NCBI RefSeq assembly: GCF_005404945.1
Contig: NZ_BJDG01000011.1
Coordinates: 1-64,000 of the forward strand
Reading direction: 5' to 3'
Origin: Lactiplantibacillus pingfangensis
GTDB taxonomy: Bacteria; Bacillota; Bacilli; Lactobacillales; Lactobacillaceae
Length of the DNA: 64,000 bases
Shown here in pieces: positions 1 to 8,514 of the stretch (position 1 is its first letter; the number at the start of each line of letters is the position of its first letter). Made by a program: the position numbers and the translations under genes. A model generated the notes under the pieces. The model saw only the letters and a program-made list of their open reading frames with translations. It made no database searches and was not told where the DNA came from.

Positions 1-132
1 TATAAAAAGCACATAAAAAATCCGTTGCCAGTAATCAAGATTGGTCTTGATTACCAACAACAGATATTATAGAGCCACTTATTCGAGCAACGGTTAACAG
101 CTTTTGAAGCACTAATCAAAGCGTAGACCATA

Positions 133-170
133 AAAAAATCACCCACACAATTGCTGTGTGGGTGATTTTA
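133..170 (-). terminator. Rho-independent terminator of the spxH-like gene
   Basis: A GC-rich stem of about 14 bp (arms near 135-148 and 155-168) is flanked by A-runs on the left and T's on the right, so it can work in both directions. It lies just downstream of the minus-strand gene starting at 826. The stretch 1-132 holds only a small palindrome (about 32-53) and no gene I can support. Confidence 0.8.
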
Positions 171-196
171 GCGTTTGAATAATTGCAATACCTGAA

Positions 197-826
197 TTAT
201 AAAACGTGGAGTTGGCTACCATCGAGGGCAGCGCAGTTGGTACGGTGGGAAAGTTCTTGGAATGGGTTCAATTGACCGTTAACTAAGTCAAATAAAGTCG
301 TATAGTTAAAATGTTCTAATAAGACCCCATAATCGTACTGGTCACAGTCGAAGACGACAGCTGACGACGCTTCAGTAATGGCCATTTCCGAAGCCAGTCG
401 TTGATCAGCATGAAAGGCTTGTTTAGCCAGTTTACTATTGCGATCTTCCATAAACATATCCAAATCAATGTGACAACCCGTGGCAACCGATTTGACCAAA
501 TCTTCTGAATAATGCTGGCCAGTTTTTAACATGGCATCTTGTAAGGCAATCAGAAAATTGCGGCCACGCTTTTTACCTTGAAATAGGGCAGCTTTATAAT
601 CGAGAATCACGCGGTATAAAGTTTGTGATTGTTGATTTTGTGCCTGCCAGTCAGAAGCTTTGATACCTTGGCTTTTAAGGGCTTTTTGCACCACATTAAT
701 GTTTAATAAGGGTACGAATTGGAATTGAATTTGCTTATCCGAATCATTGGCCAGCCGCAACACATTTTGTTCATCGCGCACACATTGTGTCGCCAATGGA
801 TTTACAAATAAATACACTTCTAACAC
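197..826 (-). CDS. spxH: SpxH/YjbH-like DsbA-fold adaptor protein
   Basis: The 209-residue protein resembles the DsbA-family adaptor SpxH (YjbH), which in Bacillus delivers the regulator Spx to ClpXP for degradation. The N-terminal strand MLEVYLFVNPLATQC matches the thioredoxin-fold start of that family. The CxxC-type site is reduced: Ala12 stands where the first Cys would be and only Cys15 remains. Context supports the call, because in Bacillus yjbH lies next to yjbM (relQ), nadK and an RluD-like gene, and the same three genes diverge from it here. No signal peptide is visible, so it should be cytoplasmic. The function is inferred from family and context. A generic DsbA-family oxidoreductase is less likely given the lost Cys. 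Confidence 0.72.
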   Translation of the reverse strand: MLEVYLFVNPLATQCVRDEQNVLRLANDSDKQIQFQFVPLLNINVVQKALKSQGIKASDWQAQNQQSQTLYRVILDYKAALFQGKKRGRNFLIALQDAMLKTGQHYSEDLVKSVATGCHIDLDMFMEDRNSKLAKQAFHADQRLASEMAITEASSAVVFDCDQYDYGVLLEHFNYTTLFDLVNGQLNPFQELSHRTNCAALDGSQLHVL

Positions 827-865
827 GTCATAATTCCTCCACTTTCTCTTTTCGCGTCATAGTGC

Positions 866-895
866 AGAATACCAAATGAACCTAGGTATTTGCAA
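866..895 (-). promoter_or_regulatory. Promoter of the spxH-like gene
   Basis: On the minus strand TTGCAA (890-895) is followed after 18 bp by TATTCT (866-871), preceded by TGG, an extended -10. It points into the gene starting at 826. The rest of the 827-1121 divergent gap shows only the opposing relQ promoter. Confidence 0.5.
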
Positions 896-1055
896 GTTTT
901 TAATTCCATTACAGTTTTTATTTTACGATCAGGTCGTAACTTTAAATAAACCTTCGACTGTCATCATGCACCGAATTCCTGGTTTCGTAAAGTAATCTGC
1001 TTCACGTCTTTCAGTTTGTAAGGTTGTTAATGTCAATTGTTAAACTAGGAAGCGA

Positions 1056-1087
1056 TTGCTTTTTATTCTGTCAAAATATGGTAAAAT
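1056..1087 (+). promoter_or_regulatory. Promoter of the relQ-nadK operon
   Basis: TAAAAT (1082-1087) preceded by TGG forms an extended -10 element. TTGCTT (1056-1061) is a possible -35 but with a long spacer of 20 bp. The relQ start is about 35 bp downstream. Confidence 0.45.
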
Positions 1088-1121
1088 TTTAAAGGTATGG
1101 ATTTGAAACGGAGGTGTCTTG

Positions 1122-1784
1122 ATGGAAGATTGGAATCATTTTTTGTTACCTTATCAGCAGGCGGTGGACGAGCTGAAAATCAAATTGCGGGGCATGCGCA
1201 AACAGTTTCGGGATTTGAGTCAGCACGAACCGATTGAATTTGTAACGGGGCGCGTCAAACCAGTTGATAGCATCAAGGAAAAAATGGTGCGGCGTAAGGT
1301 TCAAGAAGATCGATTAGAACAAGATATGCAAGACATTGCCGGACTACGCATTATGTGCCAATTTGTTGAAGATATTTATCAAGTTGTCGATTTGTTGCGT
1401 AAACGGACCGATTTGACCATTTTGGAAGAACGCGATTATATTAGCAACGAGAAGCCATCCGGGTACCGTTCTTATCACATTGTGATCGAATACCCAGTTC
1501 AAATGGTTGATGGTGAGAAAAAGATTTTAGCCGAGATTCAAGTTCGGACTTTAGCGATGAATTTTTGGGCAACGATTGAACATTCACTGAACTACAAATA
1601 CCAAGGCGACTTTCCAGAAAATTTAAGTCAGCGGCTACAACGAGCTGCGGAAGCTGCGTTTAGCTTAGATAAAGAAATGTCCGAAATCCGCGAAGAAATT
1701 CAAGAAGCTCAGAGCCTCTTTTCCTATGGCAAAGGGTCTCAAAACGACTCAAAAACGGTGACGAAGGAAGATCAAGAGCCATGA
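1122..1784 (+). CDS. relQ: Small alarmone synthetase RelQ (GTP pyrophosphokinase, YjbM family)
   Basis: The enzyme makes (p)ppGpp by transferring pyrophosphate from ATP to GDP/GTP, feeding the stringent response. The 220-residue protein is a stand-alone synthetase domain without the hydrolase, TGS or ACT parts of Rel, the usual size for YjbM/RelQ. Synthetase motifs are clear: [15 protein letters not shown] (about 41-55), DIAGLRI (71-77), the G-loop region around [13 protein letters not shown], and the EIQVRT motif. The ATG at 1122 is chosen over a TTG three bases upstream because GGAGG at 1110-1114 lies 7 bases from it. The stop overlaps the nadK start (ATGA), so translation is probably coupled. 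RelQ works as a tetramer in studied relatives. Confidence 0.93.
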   Translation: MEDWNHFLLPYQQAVDELKIKLRGMRKQFRDLSQHEPIEFVTGRVKPVDSIKEKMVRRKVQEDRLEQDMQDIAGLRIMCQFVEDIYQVVDLLRKRTDLTILEERDYISNEKPSGYRSYHIVIEYPVQMVDGEKKILAEIQVRTLAMNFWATIEHSLNYKYQGDFPENLSQRLQRAAEAAFSLDKEMSEIREEIQEAQSLFSYGKGSQNDSKTVTKEDQEP

Positions 1785-2584
1785 AAGTAACCATATTTGC
1801 AAACGCTAATCCTAAAACGAAAAAAGTTGCGGCTGAATTACATACAAAACTTGTGGCCGCAGGGTTTGAAATTGACGATTTTAAGCCAGACGTGGTCCTT
1901 TCCGTTGGTGGGGATGGCACGCTGTTGTCGGCATTTCATCACTATAGTGACATGGTTGATCAATTACGCTTTGTCGGGGTGCATACGGGCCATTTAGGCT
2001 TCTATACGGACTGGCGAGACTACGAGATCGACCAACTTGTTGATGGCTTGTTGCATGATAATGGTCAATCGGTGACCTATCCACTGCTTTCGGTTGAAAT
2101 CACTTACGCGGATACGGGTGAGACCGATCATTATTTGGCGCTGAATGAATCAACGTTGAAAAAGCTAGGGAGCACCATGGTCGCGGATGTTTATATTCAA
2201 GATGAACTCTTTGAACGTTTCCGTGGCGATGGTCTCTGCGTTTCGACGCCAACTGGTTCTACGGCTTATAATAAGTCGGTGGGCGGTGCCGTGATTCATC
2301 CACGTTTGGATGCCTTACAAATGGCCGAAATTGCCTCAATCAATAACCGGGTGTTCCGAACGTTAGGCTCACCGGTGATTGTTGCTCCTTATGAAACGAT
2401 TACGATTAAGCCGCAACAGCAATCACATTTTATCTTTACCGCGGATCAAATGGACACGCAACCACGGCCAATACAGCAAATTTGTTATTCAATTGCTAAT
2501 CGGCGCATTGCTTTTGCCCAACATCGGCATAACCGTTTCTGGAAACGGGTGGGGACGTCCTTCATTGGTTTGGACGAAAAATGA
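1781..2584 (+). CDS. nadK: NAD kinase
   Basis: This enzyme phosphorylates NAD+ to NADP+ in the cytoplasm, the only route to NADP. At 267 residues it has the normal size of the Firmicute enzyme. It carries the GGDGT motif at residues 43-47, the LNES segment that contacts NAD, and the conserved [16 protein letters not shown] segment. It overlaps relQ by four bases at its start and the pseudouridine synthase by four at its end (ATGA both times), so the three form one operon, as in Bacillus yjbM-nadK-yjbO. Pairing with an alarmone synthetase places it among nucleotide-pool genes. Confidence 0.95.
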   Translation: MKVTIFANANPKTKKVAAELHTKLVAAGFEIDDFKPDVVLSVGGDGTLLSAFHHYSDMVDQLRFVGVHTGHLGFYTDWRDYEIDQLVDGLLHDNGQSVTYPLLSVEITYADTGETDHYLALNESTLKKLGSTMVADVYIQDELFERFRGDGLCVSTPTGSTAYNKSVGGAVIHPRLDALQMAEIASINNRVFRTLGSPVIVAPYETITIKPQQQSHFIFTADQMDTQPRPIQQICYSIANRRIAFAQHRHNRFWKRVGTSFIGLDEK

Positions 2585-3489
2585 GGTTTACGTGGACCAA
2601 CGCCGCAACCTCACCGATGAAAGTCAAAACGTTGTTATCTGAACATGGTGTCACGCGTAGTTTGTTGAAAAAAGTTAAGTTTCACGGTGGCGCAATTTTA
2701 GTCAATGAGGTGCCTGTATTAGCGATTCACATGCTTACCGGTGGCGAAAAAGTGACCATGGTCACGCCAGATGAGGTCGGAAATGAGCATCTTGGCGTGT
2801 CCAGCTTGCCAATTACGATTTTGTATGAAGATCGTGACTATTTAATTGTCAACAAGCCGGCGGGGGTGGCTTCAGTACCGGCCCATCGGTTACCAGAAAA
2901 CACGCTGGCTAACCGGGTCAAGGGGTACTATCGTCGCCAACATTATCAAAATGAAGTGGTGCACATCACAACCCGTCTCGATCGCGATACGAGCGGGATT
3001 GTGTTGTTTGCTAAACATCATTTTGCCCATTCGATTATTGATCATCAATTGAAAGAACATGCGATGCGGAAAATGTATCTCGCGGTCGTGAGCGGTCAAT
3101 TAACTGATGACCATGGCTGGCTAGATCAGCCAATTGGGCGGGCGGCGGATTCGTTTATCAAACGGACGGTTACGCCGGATGGTCGCGCCTCGTTAACCGA
3201 ATATTGGGTGGTCAAACGGCTCCCCGAGATGACGGTTGTTCGTGTTCGCCTGCACACTGGGCGGACCAATCAAATTCGGGTGCATTTCGCGGCGGCTGGA
3301 CATCCGTTGATTGGCGATGAGTTATACGGTGGACCAGCTAATGTGGCGATTGATCGGCAGGCCTTACACTGTATGCAATTACAATTCTACGATCCATTTA
3401 TTGAGCAAGATTTGACCACTTTCGCGCCACTACCGGCAGATTTGGCAAACTTAATCGACAGTGAGACTGAAGATTTTGGCTCACGATAA
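2581..3489 (+). CDS. RluA-family 23S rRNA pseudouridine synthase
   Basis: The enzyme isomerises uridine to pseudouridine in RNA, most likely large-subunit rRNA. The 302-residue protein has a short S4-like RNA-binding segment at the N-terminus (about 15-70) and then the RluA catalytic domain. The motif [14 protein letters not shown] (near residue 135) contains the catalytic Asp, and [13 protein letters not shown] is the family signature near 220. It is the third gene of the relQ operon with an ATGA overlap. The exact RNA target (RluD-like or another) cannot be told from sequence, so no symbol is given. Confidence 0.9.
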   Translation: MRFTWTNAATSPMKVKTLLSEHGVTRSLLKKVKFHGGAILVNEVPVLAIHMLTGGEKVTMVTPDEVGNEHLGVSSLPITILYEDRDYLIVNKPAGVASVPAHRLPENTLANRVKGYYRRQHYQNEVVHITTRLDRDTSGIVLFAKHHFAHSIIDHQLKEHAMRKMYLAVVSGQLTDDHGWLDQPIGRAADSFIKRTVTPDGRASLTEYWVVKRLPEMTVVRVRLHTGRTNQIRVHFAAAGHPLIGDELYGGPANVAIDRQALHCMQLQFYDPFIEQDLTTFAPLPADLANLIDSETEDFGSR

Positions 3490-3497
3490 AACAGCAA

Positions 3498-3537
3498 AAA
3501 GGCGTTGCAATTACTCAACAGTAATTGCAACGCCTTT
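3498..3537. terminator. Bidirectional terminator between convergent operons
   Basis: A perfect 18 bp stem (3498-3515 with 3520-3537) closes a 4-base loop. It has A's on one side and T's on the other and separates the pseudouridine synthase gene from cutC, which ends at 3548. Confidence 0.88.
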
Positions 3538-3547
3538 AGTTTGGTTA

Positions 3548-4186
3548 TTAATACGCCAAAATTTTCGTGCCGTGTGCTTGTTTGAGATTTAGTGCAGTGG
3601 TGATTTCATCGACATTGTCGGCGGTAATGCCACCACCTGGCAAGATTTGAATTCGTCCATCGGCGAGTTGAATCGTGGCCTTTAATTGCGGCACACAATC
3701 GGTGATTGCGGTTGTTAAGGGACCACCATGGGTTAAAATACGTTCTACCTGATGGTCAACTAACCAATCGATCGCCAGCGCTTGTTGTTCAGTGGTCATG
3801 GCGTCAAACGCCATGTGAAAGACCACGCTCATGCCACCAGCGGCCCCCACGAGTAATGACATCGCTTCAGTGTCTAGGTCGCCGGCTGCGGTCAAAGCGC
3901 CAAAGGTAACGGCATCTACCCCTAAGGCTTGGGCTTGCAACAAATCGGCTTCCATGATTTTGAGCTCGGTATCATTATAAACGAAGTTGCCACCACGAGG
4001 ACGAATCATGGCGACCAGACTGACGCCGTGTTCTTGAGTGTATTTAGCAGCTTCAGCCATGACGCCACGGCTAACGGTCGTCCCACCAACGGCTAAATTA
4101 TCGTTCAATTCAATCCGTTTAGCACCGGCCGCTACGGCAGCGGGAATGTTCGTATAGTTTTCAAGTGCAACTTCTTTTAGCAACAT
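3548..4186 (-). CDS. cutC: CutC family protein
   Basis: The 212-residue protein belongs to the CutC family of single TIM-barrel proteins, historically linked to copper homeostasis with the biochemical role unsettled. Typical segments are GAKRIELNDNLAVGGTTVS near the N-terminus and MIRPRGGNFVYND around residue 75. The start at 4186 is chosen over an in-frame ATG at 4222 because an AGGAT ribosome site sits about 8 bases before it, overlapping the stop of the preceding pgl gene at 4201. The 14-base spacing suggests co-transcription with pgl. No copper-repressor site was recognised upstream of the pair. Confidence 0.88.
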   Translation of the reverse strand: MLLKEVALENYTNIPAAVAAGAKRIELNDNLAVGGTTVSRGVMAEAAKYTQEHGVSLVAMIRPRGGNFVYNDTELKIMEADLLQAQALGVDAVTFGALTAAGDLDTEAMSLLVGAAGGMSVVFHMAFDAMTTEQQALAIDWLVDHQVERILTHGGPLTTAITDCVPQLKATIQLADGRIQILPGGGITADNVDEITTALNLKQAHGTKILAY

Positions 4187-4200
4187 GTTTGAGTCATCCT

Positions 4201-5226
4201 TTATTTTGAGAATAAGACGCAAACGCCTTCTGGCACAATGACGTCTTTTTGCAATAAACTCAGTTTACCAGTTTTAAGGTCGCGCGCATATAAAGTCGCG
4301 TTGTCAGTATTTTGATTGACGACGACCACAAAGCCCTCGGTTGAATCTAAGTCAAAGTCACGCGGAAAATCGCCTTCAGTACTAATTTGTTGAATTAAGG
4401 TTAAGCTAGCGTCAGCCGCGACGGCGAAGACCGCTAAGCTGTTGTAGCCCCGGTTAGAAACGTAAAGGAATTTGCCATCATGACTGAGACGGATGGCAGC
4501 GGCACCGTTATGGTCAGTGTAATCAGCAGGAATAGTGCCAATCACGGCCGTTTGGGTGAAACTGCCGGTTGCTGAGTCGTAGGCCAGGGTGGCAACTTTA
4601 CTGGAAAGTTCACCTGCCAGTAACGCGTGTTTGCCGTCCGGCGTGAAGACCAGGTGCCGAGGACCAAAGCCAGCTGATAGCGTTAACACAGACTGTTCAG
4701 TTAATTTGCCGCTATCACTGACGTTATAAACATAGACCTTGTCACTCCCTAAATCAATGGCAACTAAGCGGTTGTCGGGGGTGAGATCGGTGTAGTGAAT
4801 ATGTGACCCGTCTTGTTCCGGACGAGGGCCTTTGCCAGAGTGGGTGACCTGATCGACTAGTTCAAGTTCGCCATTAGCGGCAATTTTTAAGACACTGGCC
4901 GTGCCTTTATGATAGTTGGCGCTATAAACGAGTTGGCGGCCTTCATCGACAGCCACGTATGCGGGTGGTGTTCCGGGCGCAATCACCGCGTTTAGCTTGT
5001 TGGCGTGGTCACCGTCCAGTTGCCAAGCTGCAACGCCGCCTTCATCGTTTTCTTTGTCGACGCTGTAAAGGCGATTTTTAGCCGATAAAGCCAGGTAGGT
5101 CGGGTTAGACGTCTTTGCGAGTAACCCATCATTAGTTAATGTTTTTTCAGTGGTATCCAAGGTTCCTTGATAGATGCCTTGGCTTGTTTTTTTGGTATAA
5201 GTGCCAAATAGAATTTTTTCTTGCAT
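4201..5226 (-). CDS. pgl: 6-phosphogluconolactonase-type lactonase (beta-propeller)
   Basis: The 341-residue protein is of the seven-bladed propeller lactonase family (YkgB/Pgl type). It is expected to hydrolyse 6-phosphoglucono-lactone in the oxidative pentose phosphate pathway. Repeated blade motifs such as NPTYLALS, PPAYVAVDEG, GPRHLVFTPDGKH and IRLSHDGKFLYVSNRGYNS are visible along the chain. There is no signal peptide, so it is cytoplasmic. A strong AAGGAGG site precedes the ATG at 5226. It is the first gene of a pgl-cutC pair. The family also contains other lactonases, so the exact substrate is inferred. Confidence 0.85.
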   Translation of the reverse strand: MQEKILFGTYTKKTSQGIYQGTLDTTEKTLTNDGLLAKTSNPTYLALSAKNRLYSVDKENDEGGVAAWQLDGDHANKLNAVIAPGTPPAYVAVDEGRQLVYSANYHKGTASVLKIAANGELELVDQVTHSGKGPRPEQDGSHIHYTDLTPDNRLVAIDLGSDKVYVYNVSDSGKLTEQSVLTLSAGFGPRHLVFTPDGKHALLAGELSSKVATLAYDSATGSFTQTAVIGTIPADYTDHNGAAAIRLSHDGKFLYVSNRGYNSLAVFAVAADASLTLIQQISTEGDFPRDFDLDSTEGFVVVVNQNTDNATLYARDLKTGKLSLLQKDVIVPEGVCVLFSK

Positions 5227-5255
5227 GCAAAAAAGCCTCCTTAGTTAATGAGTTT

Positions 5256-5264
5256 AGTATAGCA
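5256..5264 (-). promoter_or_regulatory. Extended -10 promoter of pgl-cutC
   Basis: On the minus strand TGC directly precedes TATACT, an extended -10 element about 30 bases upstream of the pgl start. No good -35 hexamer is evident at the ideal distance. Confidence 0.45.
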
Positions 5265-5293
5265 TAATTTGAGATTCTGTAAGCGATGACAAA

Positions 5294-5324
5294 TTGACAC
5301 CCGGCCTACTCGCTATGCTACAAT
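5294..5324 (+). promoter_or_regulatory. Promoter of the EIIA-Gut-like gene
   Basis: TTGACA (5294-5299) and TACAAT (5319-5324) are separated by 19 bp, and TGC directly precedes the -10. The start codon is at 5359. The promoter is back-to-back with the pgl promoter. Confidence 0.6.
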
Positions 5325-5358
5325 TAGGCTATTAACTAATAGAATGGAGTTCTCAACT

Positions 5359-5718
5359 ATGGCAACGACCGCAACTGTAAAAGCCATTGGGCCACAAGCA
5401 ATGTCGCCCGATGAGCCAATCTTAATTTTGTTTGATGAAACCGCCACGGAGTCGCTACAACAGATTGCAGTGATTCAACAGTTTCAAGAATCACTGACCC
5501 ATTTGGACTTAAAAGCGGGCAGTACGCTAAAGATTGATGAGCAGGCCTATACGGTTGCCTATGCTGGGCCGCTGGTTGACTCAAACCTGACAACGATCGG
5601 TCACGCCACCTTGTATTTTACGGCGGTACCGGCCAAGCCTTTGGCAAATGGGATTTACTTAACCCCAGCTCAGCTTCCAAAATTGAAAGTCGGGAGTATT
5701 TTGACCTACGAACCATGA
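5359..5718 (+). CDS. Orphan PTS EIIA-Gut-like protein, probably not phosphorylatable
   Basis: The 119-residue protein has the fold signature of the glucitol/sorbitol-specific EIIA family, including the C-terminal pattern NLTTIGHATLYF that matches NLRELGHVTLRF of E. coli SrlB. No EIIB or EIIC gene is nearby; the next gene is an AI-2E family permease. By my alignment the phosphorylated His of SrlB (His43, in FIHCH) is replaced by Gln in VIQQF here, so a normal PTS phosphotransfer role is doubtful. The ATG at 5359 is chosen over 5344 because an ATGGAG site precedes it at proper spacing. Its role is unknown; a regulatory or small-molecule-binding job is a guess. Confidence 0.8.
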   Translation: MATTATVKAIGPQAMSPDEPILILFDETATESLQQIAVIQQFQESLTHLDLKAGSTLKIDEQAYTVAYAGPLVDSNLTTIGHATLYFTAVPAKPLANGIYLTPAQLPKLKVGSILTYEP

Positions 5719-5737
5719 CAAGAGGGGGTGCTGCTGA

Positions 5738-6871
5738 TTGAAAAATAAACCAGTTAGCGCAGGATTACTGAATTCACGTACGATTCGAAACTTAGTCATT
5801 ATTTTACTCGTTCTCGCGGTTTTCTTTCTCGGCAAACAGGTCGATTGGTTATTGACGCCGGTCCGCCAATTTTTTAGTATTGTTGGTTTTCCCGTGATCT
5901 TGGCTGGTGTCCTGTATTACTTGATGAATCCGTTAGTAGACCGGTTAGAACGCAAGTATCATGTCCATCGTAGTTTGACGATTACGGCGCTGTTCGTGAT
6001 CATTTTTGGGCTGTTAATCTGGGGCGTGGTGGCGCTGATTCCAACGCTACGCACGCAGACGTTAGCGATTATTAATGACTGGCCAAAGTATTGGCAAAAT
6101 GCTAGTCATGAGATTAATCAGTGGCTCAATGATCCGAACTTGTCTGGCATCCGGGATCAGCTGGAGCAATGGAATACGGATGCTAGCAAAGTGTTAAGCA
6201 GTCGTGTTACCAAATACCTCACGAGTACCGTATCGTCGATCACCACCGTGGTCAGCACAGTGACTACCATCGTCATTGGCTTGATTACGATGCCGTTCAT
6301 TTTATTTTATTTACTCAAGGACGGTCACCGGTTACCGGCTTATTTAGCAAAATTTGTACCAACCAAAGGCCGGGCGAGTTTCTTACAAGTGTTAACGGAG
6401 ATTAATACGCAAGTGAGCAATTACATTCGTGGTCAGTTAACCGTGGCGTTCTTCGTGGCAGTAATGTTTGCCATTGGCTATGGTCTGATTGGGTTGAAAT
6501 TTGCATTAACGTTAGGGATTGCTGCCGGAATATTGAACTTGATTCCGTATTTGGGCTCTTTCTTAGCAATGGTGCCTTCCGTCGTGATTGCGATGGTCAT
6601 TTCGCCCTGGATGCTCGTTAAAGTTTTGATTGTCTTCGTGATTGAACAGACGATTGAGGGACGCGTGATTTCACCATTAGTTTTAGGGAGCAGTTTGGCG
6701 ATTCATCCGGTGACGATTTTGATTGTGTTGCTAGCGGCGGGGAAGATTTTTGGCTTAATGGGCGTTATTTTTGGTATTCCTGGCTATGCCATTTTAAAAG
6801 TCTTAATCACGCATTTATTTGCTTGGTATCAAGAACAATCTGGCCTGTATGATACCGGTCCAGATGACTAG
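5738..6871 (+). CDS. AI-2E family transporter (PerM/UPF0118 membrane protein)
   Basis: The 377-residue protein has about eight membrane segments: two or three near the N-terminus, a soluble stretch at about 105-165, and a hydrophobic C-terminal half. Typical features are MPFILFYLLKDG (near 190) and the NLIPYLGSFLAMVP segment (near 265). Members have been linked to AI-2 export or cation/proton exchange, so the substrate is open. The TTG start at 5738 follows a strong AGAGGGGG site. The gene begins 19 bases after the EIIA-Gut-like gene and probably shares its transcript. Confidence 0.87.
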   Translation: MKNKPVSAGLLNSRTIRNLVIILLVLAVFFLGKQVDWLLTPVRQFFSIVGFPVILAGVLYYLMNPLVDRLERKYHVHRSLTITALFVIIFGLLIWGVVALIPTLRTQTLAIINDWPKYWQNASHEINQWLNDPNLSGIRDQLEQWNTDASKVLSSRVTKYLTSTVSSITTVVSTVTTIVIGLITMPFILFYLLKDGHRLPAYLAKFVPTKGRASFLQVLTEINTQVSNYIRGQLTVAFFVAVMFAIGYGLIGLKFALTLGIAAGILNLIPYLGSFLAMVPSVVIAMVISPWMLVKVLIVFVIEQTIEGRVISPLVLGSSLAIHPVTILIVLLAAGKIFGLMGVIFGIPGYAILKVLITHLFAWYQEQSGLYDTGPDD

Positions 6872-6906
6872 GCATTGGCAATTTCAATTGATCGTGCTGA
6901 TTTCTG

Positions 6907-6948
6907 CACACAAAAAGCGCTCGGATTTTTCCAAGCGCTTTTTGTGTG
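6907..6948. terminator. Bidirectional terminator
   Basis: An 18 bp stem with one wobble pair (6907-6924 with 6931-6948) separates the convergent permease and rpsN genes. A/T runs lie inside the stem on both sides. Confidence 0.85.
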
Positions 6949-6952
6949 GCGG

Positions 6953-7222
6953 TTACCAGCTAGCTTTTTTAACCCCAGGAATCTGACCCTGATGGGCTAA
7001 CCGACGGAAATTTAACCGGGACATCCCGAATTTTCGTAGGTAAGCGTGTGGCCGACCGTCAAGCGAGTCACGACGATGAATCCGGACAGGCGACGCATTG
7101 CGTGGCAAGGTTGCCAGACCAGCATAATCACCGGTAGCCTTCATTTCAGCACGCTTAGCGGCATAACGGGCAACGGTTGCTTCAATCCGGCGTTCTTTAG
7201 CAATTTTTGACTTCTTAGCCAT
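6953..7222 (-). CDS. rpsN: 30S ribosomal protein S14, zinc-independent form
   Basis: The 89-residue protein is uS14, which binds 16S rRNA in the head of the small subunit. It is the longer form without the two CxxC zinc-ribbon pairs: there is no cysteine at all. Conserved residues are in [20 protein letters not shown] and the C-terminal PGVKKASW. In Firmicutes this form is often a spare copy used when zinc is scarce, the main zinc-binding copy lying in the large ribosomal operon outside this window. It stands alone with its own AAGGAG site. I could not make a convincing full Zur or AdcR palindrome upstream, so zinc regulation is only expected from the family. Confidence 0.95.
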   Translation of the reverse strand: MAKKSKIAKERRIEATVARYAAKRAEMKATGDYAGLATLPRNASPVRIHRRDSLDGRPHAYLRKFGMSRLNFRRLAHQGQIPGVKKASW

Positions 7223-7370
7223 AATTACGGTACTCCTTTCGTATTTTTTCTAGTTGCAATTCGTAATTAATTTTTTGAAATAACTTTAATTGTTTTTTAG
7301 AACGATATTTAAGATAGCATAGCGTTAGTGCAATTGCGACTATTTTGCTTGTCGCGCGGATTTATCAGTA

Positions 7371-7379
7371 TGGTATGAT
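7371..7379 (+). promoter_or_regulatory. Extended -10 promoter of rlmA
   Basis: TGGTATGAT is a good extended -10 element about 30 bases before the GTG start at 7411. The same nine bases recur before trmL at 11141. Confidence 0.5.
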
Positions 7380-7410
7380 TAACCTAATTAAGTTAGAGAG
7401 TGTGAAAACA

Positions 7411-8268
7411 GTGAAGAAAATCGATCAAGGCGTTGCATTTGTGCGGGCCAATTTAGGCTTATTTCGTTGCCTAGTTTGTGATCAGCCATATGACGCCATC
7501 AACGGGCATAGCCTCAGCTGTCCCAACGGTCATCAGCTAGACTTTTCTAAAAAAGGCAGCTTATATTTTTTAACGCATCAAGTGCAAAGTGAGTATGACG
7601 CACCGATGTTAGCTGCCCGTCGTCGTATTTTACAGGCGGGGTTCTTTCGCCCAATTGTGATGGCAATTAACGACCAGCTGCCTGACAAACCGCAACGCAT
7701 CTTGGATATTGGTAGCGGGGAAGGCACACCATTGGCCGAATTATTGGCCTTACATCAGCAATCTAAAGATATTGGCATTGGCTTTGATATTAGCAAGGCG
7801 GGGGTCAATTTGGCGACACAGCTCACAACCCCAGCATATTTTTGTGTGGCAGATTTAGCTCAACTACCATTTACGGCAGATGCGTTTACTGCCATCATGG
7901 ATGTCTTTTCGCCATCAGCCTATCGTGAATTTGAGCGGGTCTTGGCGCCAGGTGGTCAACTCTTAAAAGTCGTCCCCAATTCAGACTATCTGATTGAGTT
8001 GCGTCAGTTGCTGTTTGACCCAACGGATCGTCAATATACTTACGATAATGACCGCGTCATTGACTTGTTCAAACAGCACTATCCCCAAGCTGGCCAGCAA
8101 CGGATTCACTATGAGTTTGATCTAAGTACGGTGGACTTTGCTGATTTAATGGTCATGACGCCGTTACATTGGGGCGCGTCGGCCGCTAATTTGGCGGCGG
8201 CGAAAGTGACCGGGCTGCCTAAAATCACTGTCGATGTCAGCTTGCTGACGATGACCAAGGAAAAATAA
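7411..8268 (+). CDS. rlmA: 23S rRNA (guanine-N1)-methyltransferase, RlmA/TlrB family
   Basis: The 285-residue protein starts with a zinc-finger (FRCLVC ... SCPNGH, about residues 19-40) followed by a class I SAM-dependent methyltransferase domain. Its motif I is ILDIGSGEGTPL near residue 95. It methylates N1 of a guanine in the loop of 23S rRNA helix 35 (G745 or G748), which affects macrolide and tylosin binding in relatives. The GTG at 7411 is chosen because AGAGAG lies about 10 bases upstream; an earlier in-frame ATG at 7345 would precede the promoter. It is a single gene ending in a convergent terminator region with brnQ. Confidence 0.88.
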   Translation: MKKIDQGVAFVRANLGLFRCLVCDQPYDAINGHSLSCPNGHQLDFSKKGSLYFLTHQVQSEYDAPMLAARRRILQAGFFRPIVMAINDQLPDKPQRILDIGSGEGTPLAELLALHQQSKDIGIGFDISKAGVNLATQLTTPAYFCVADLAQLPFTADAFTAIMDVFSPSAYREFERVLAPGGQLLKVVPNSDYLIELRQLLFDPTDRQYTYDNDRVIDLFKQHYPQAGQQRIHYEFDLSTVDFADLMVMTPLHWGASAANLAAAKVTGLPKITVDVSLLTMTKEK

Positions 8269-8429
8269 GCAGGTCAGCTTGCATGATTGTTTACTGGGTG
8301 TTAAGATAACCTTTGAGAAATCGTTTGGTAGCTAACATCGATTTAGATCGTTGGTGACTGCCGAGTTGTACTTCATTAACGTAGCTTTTCGCCGTGCCCA
8401 CACCGAAATACTACGTTTTTTATTTTGCC

Positions 8430-8480
8430 AAAAATAACGCCAATCGAGACCTGTCATGTCAGGTACCGGTTGGCGTTTTT
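8430..8480. terminator. Convergent terminator between rlmA and brnQ
   Basis: An imperfect long hairpin (arms about 8432-8453 and 8460-8480) has A's on the left and T's on the right. The remaining part of the 8269-8514 gap shows no gene or clear signal. Confidence 0.65.
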
Positions 8481-8514
8481 AGCTGAGTTGAAAACAGTCG
8501 TATTTTTATGAAAA

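Noticed and set aside
7250-7285. Zur or AdcR operator upstream of rpsN
   Set aside because: One ATTACGA half-site is present, but the other half does not match, so the palindrome is not supported.
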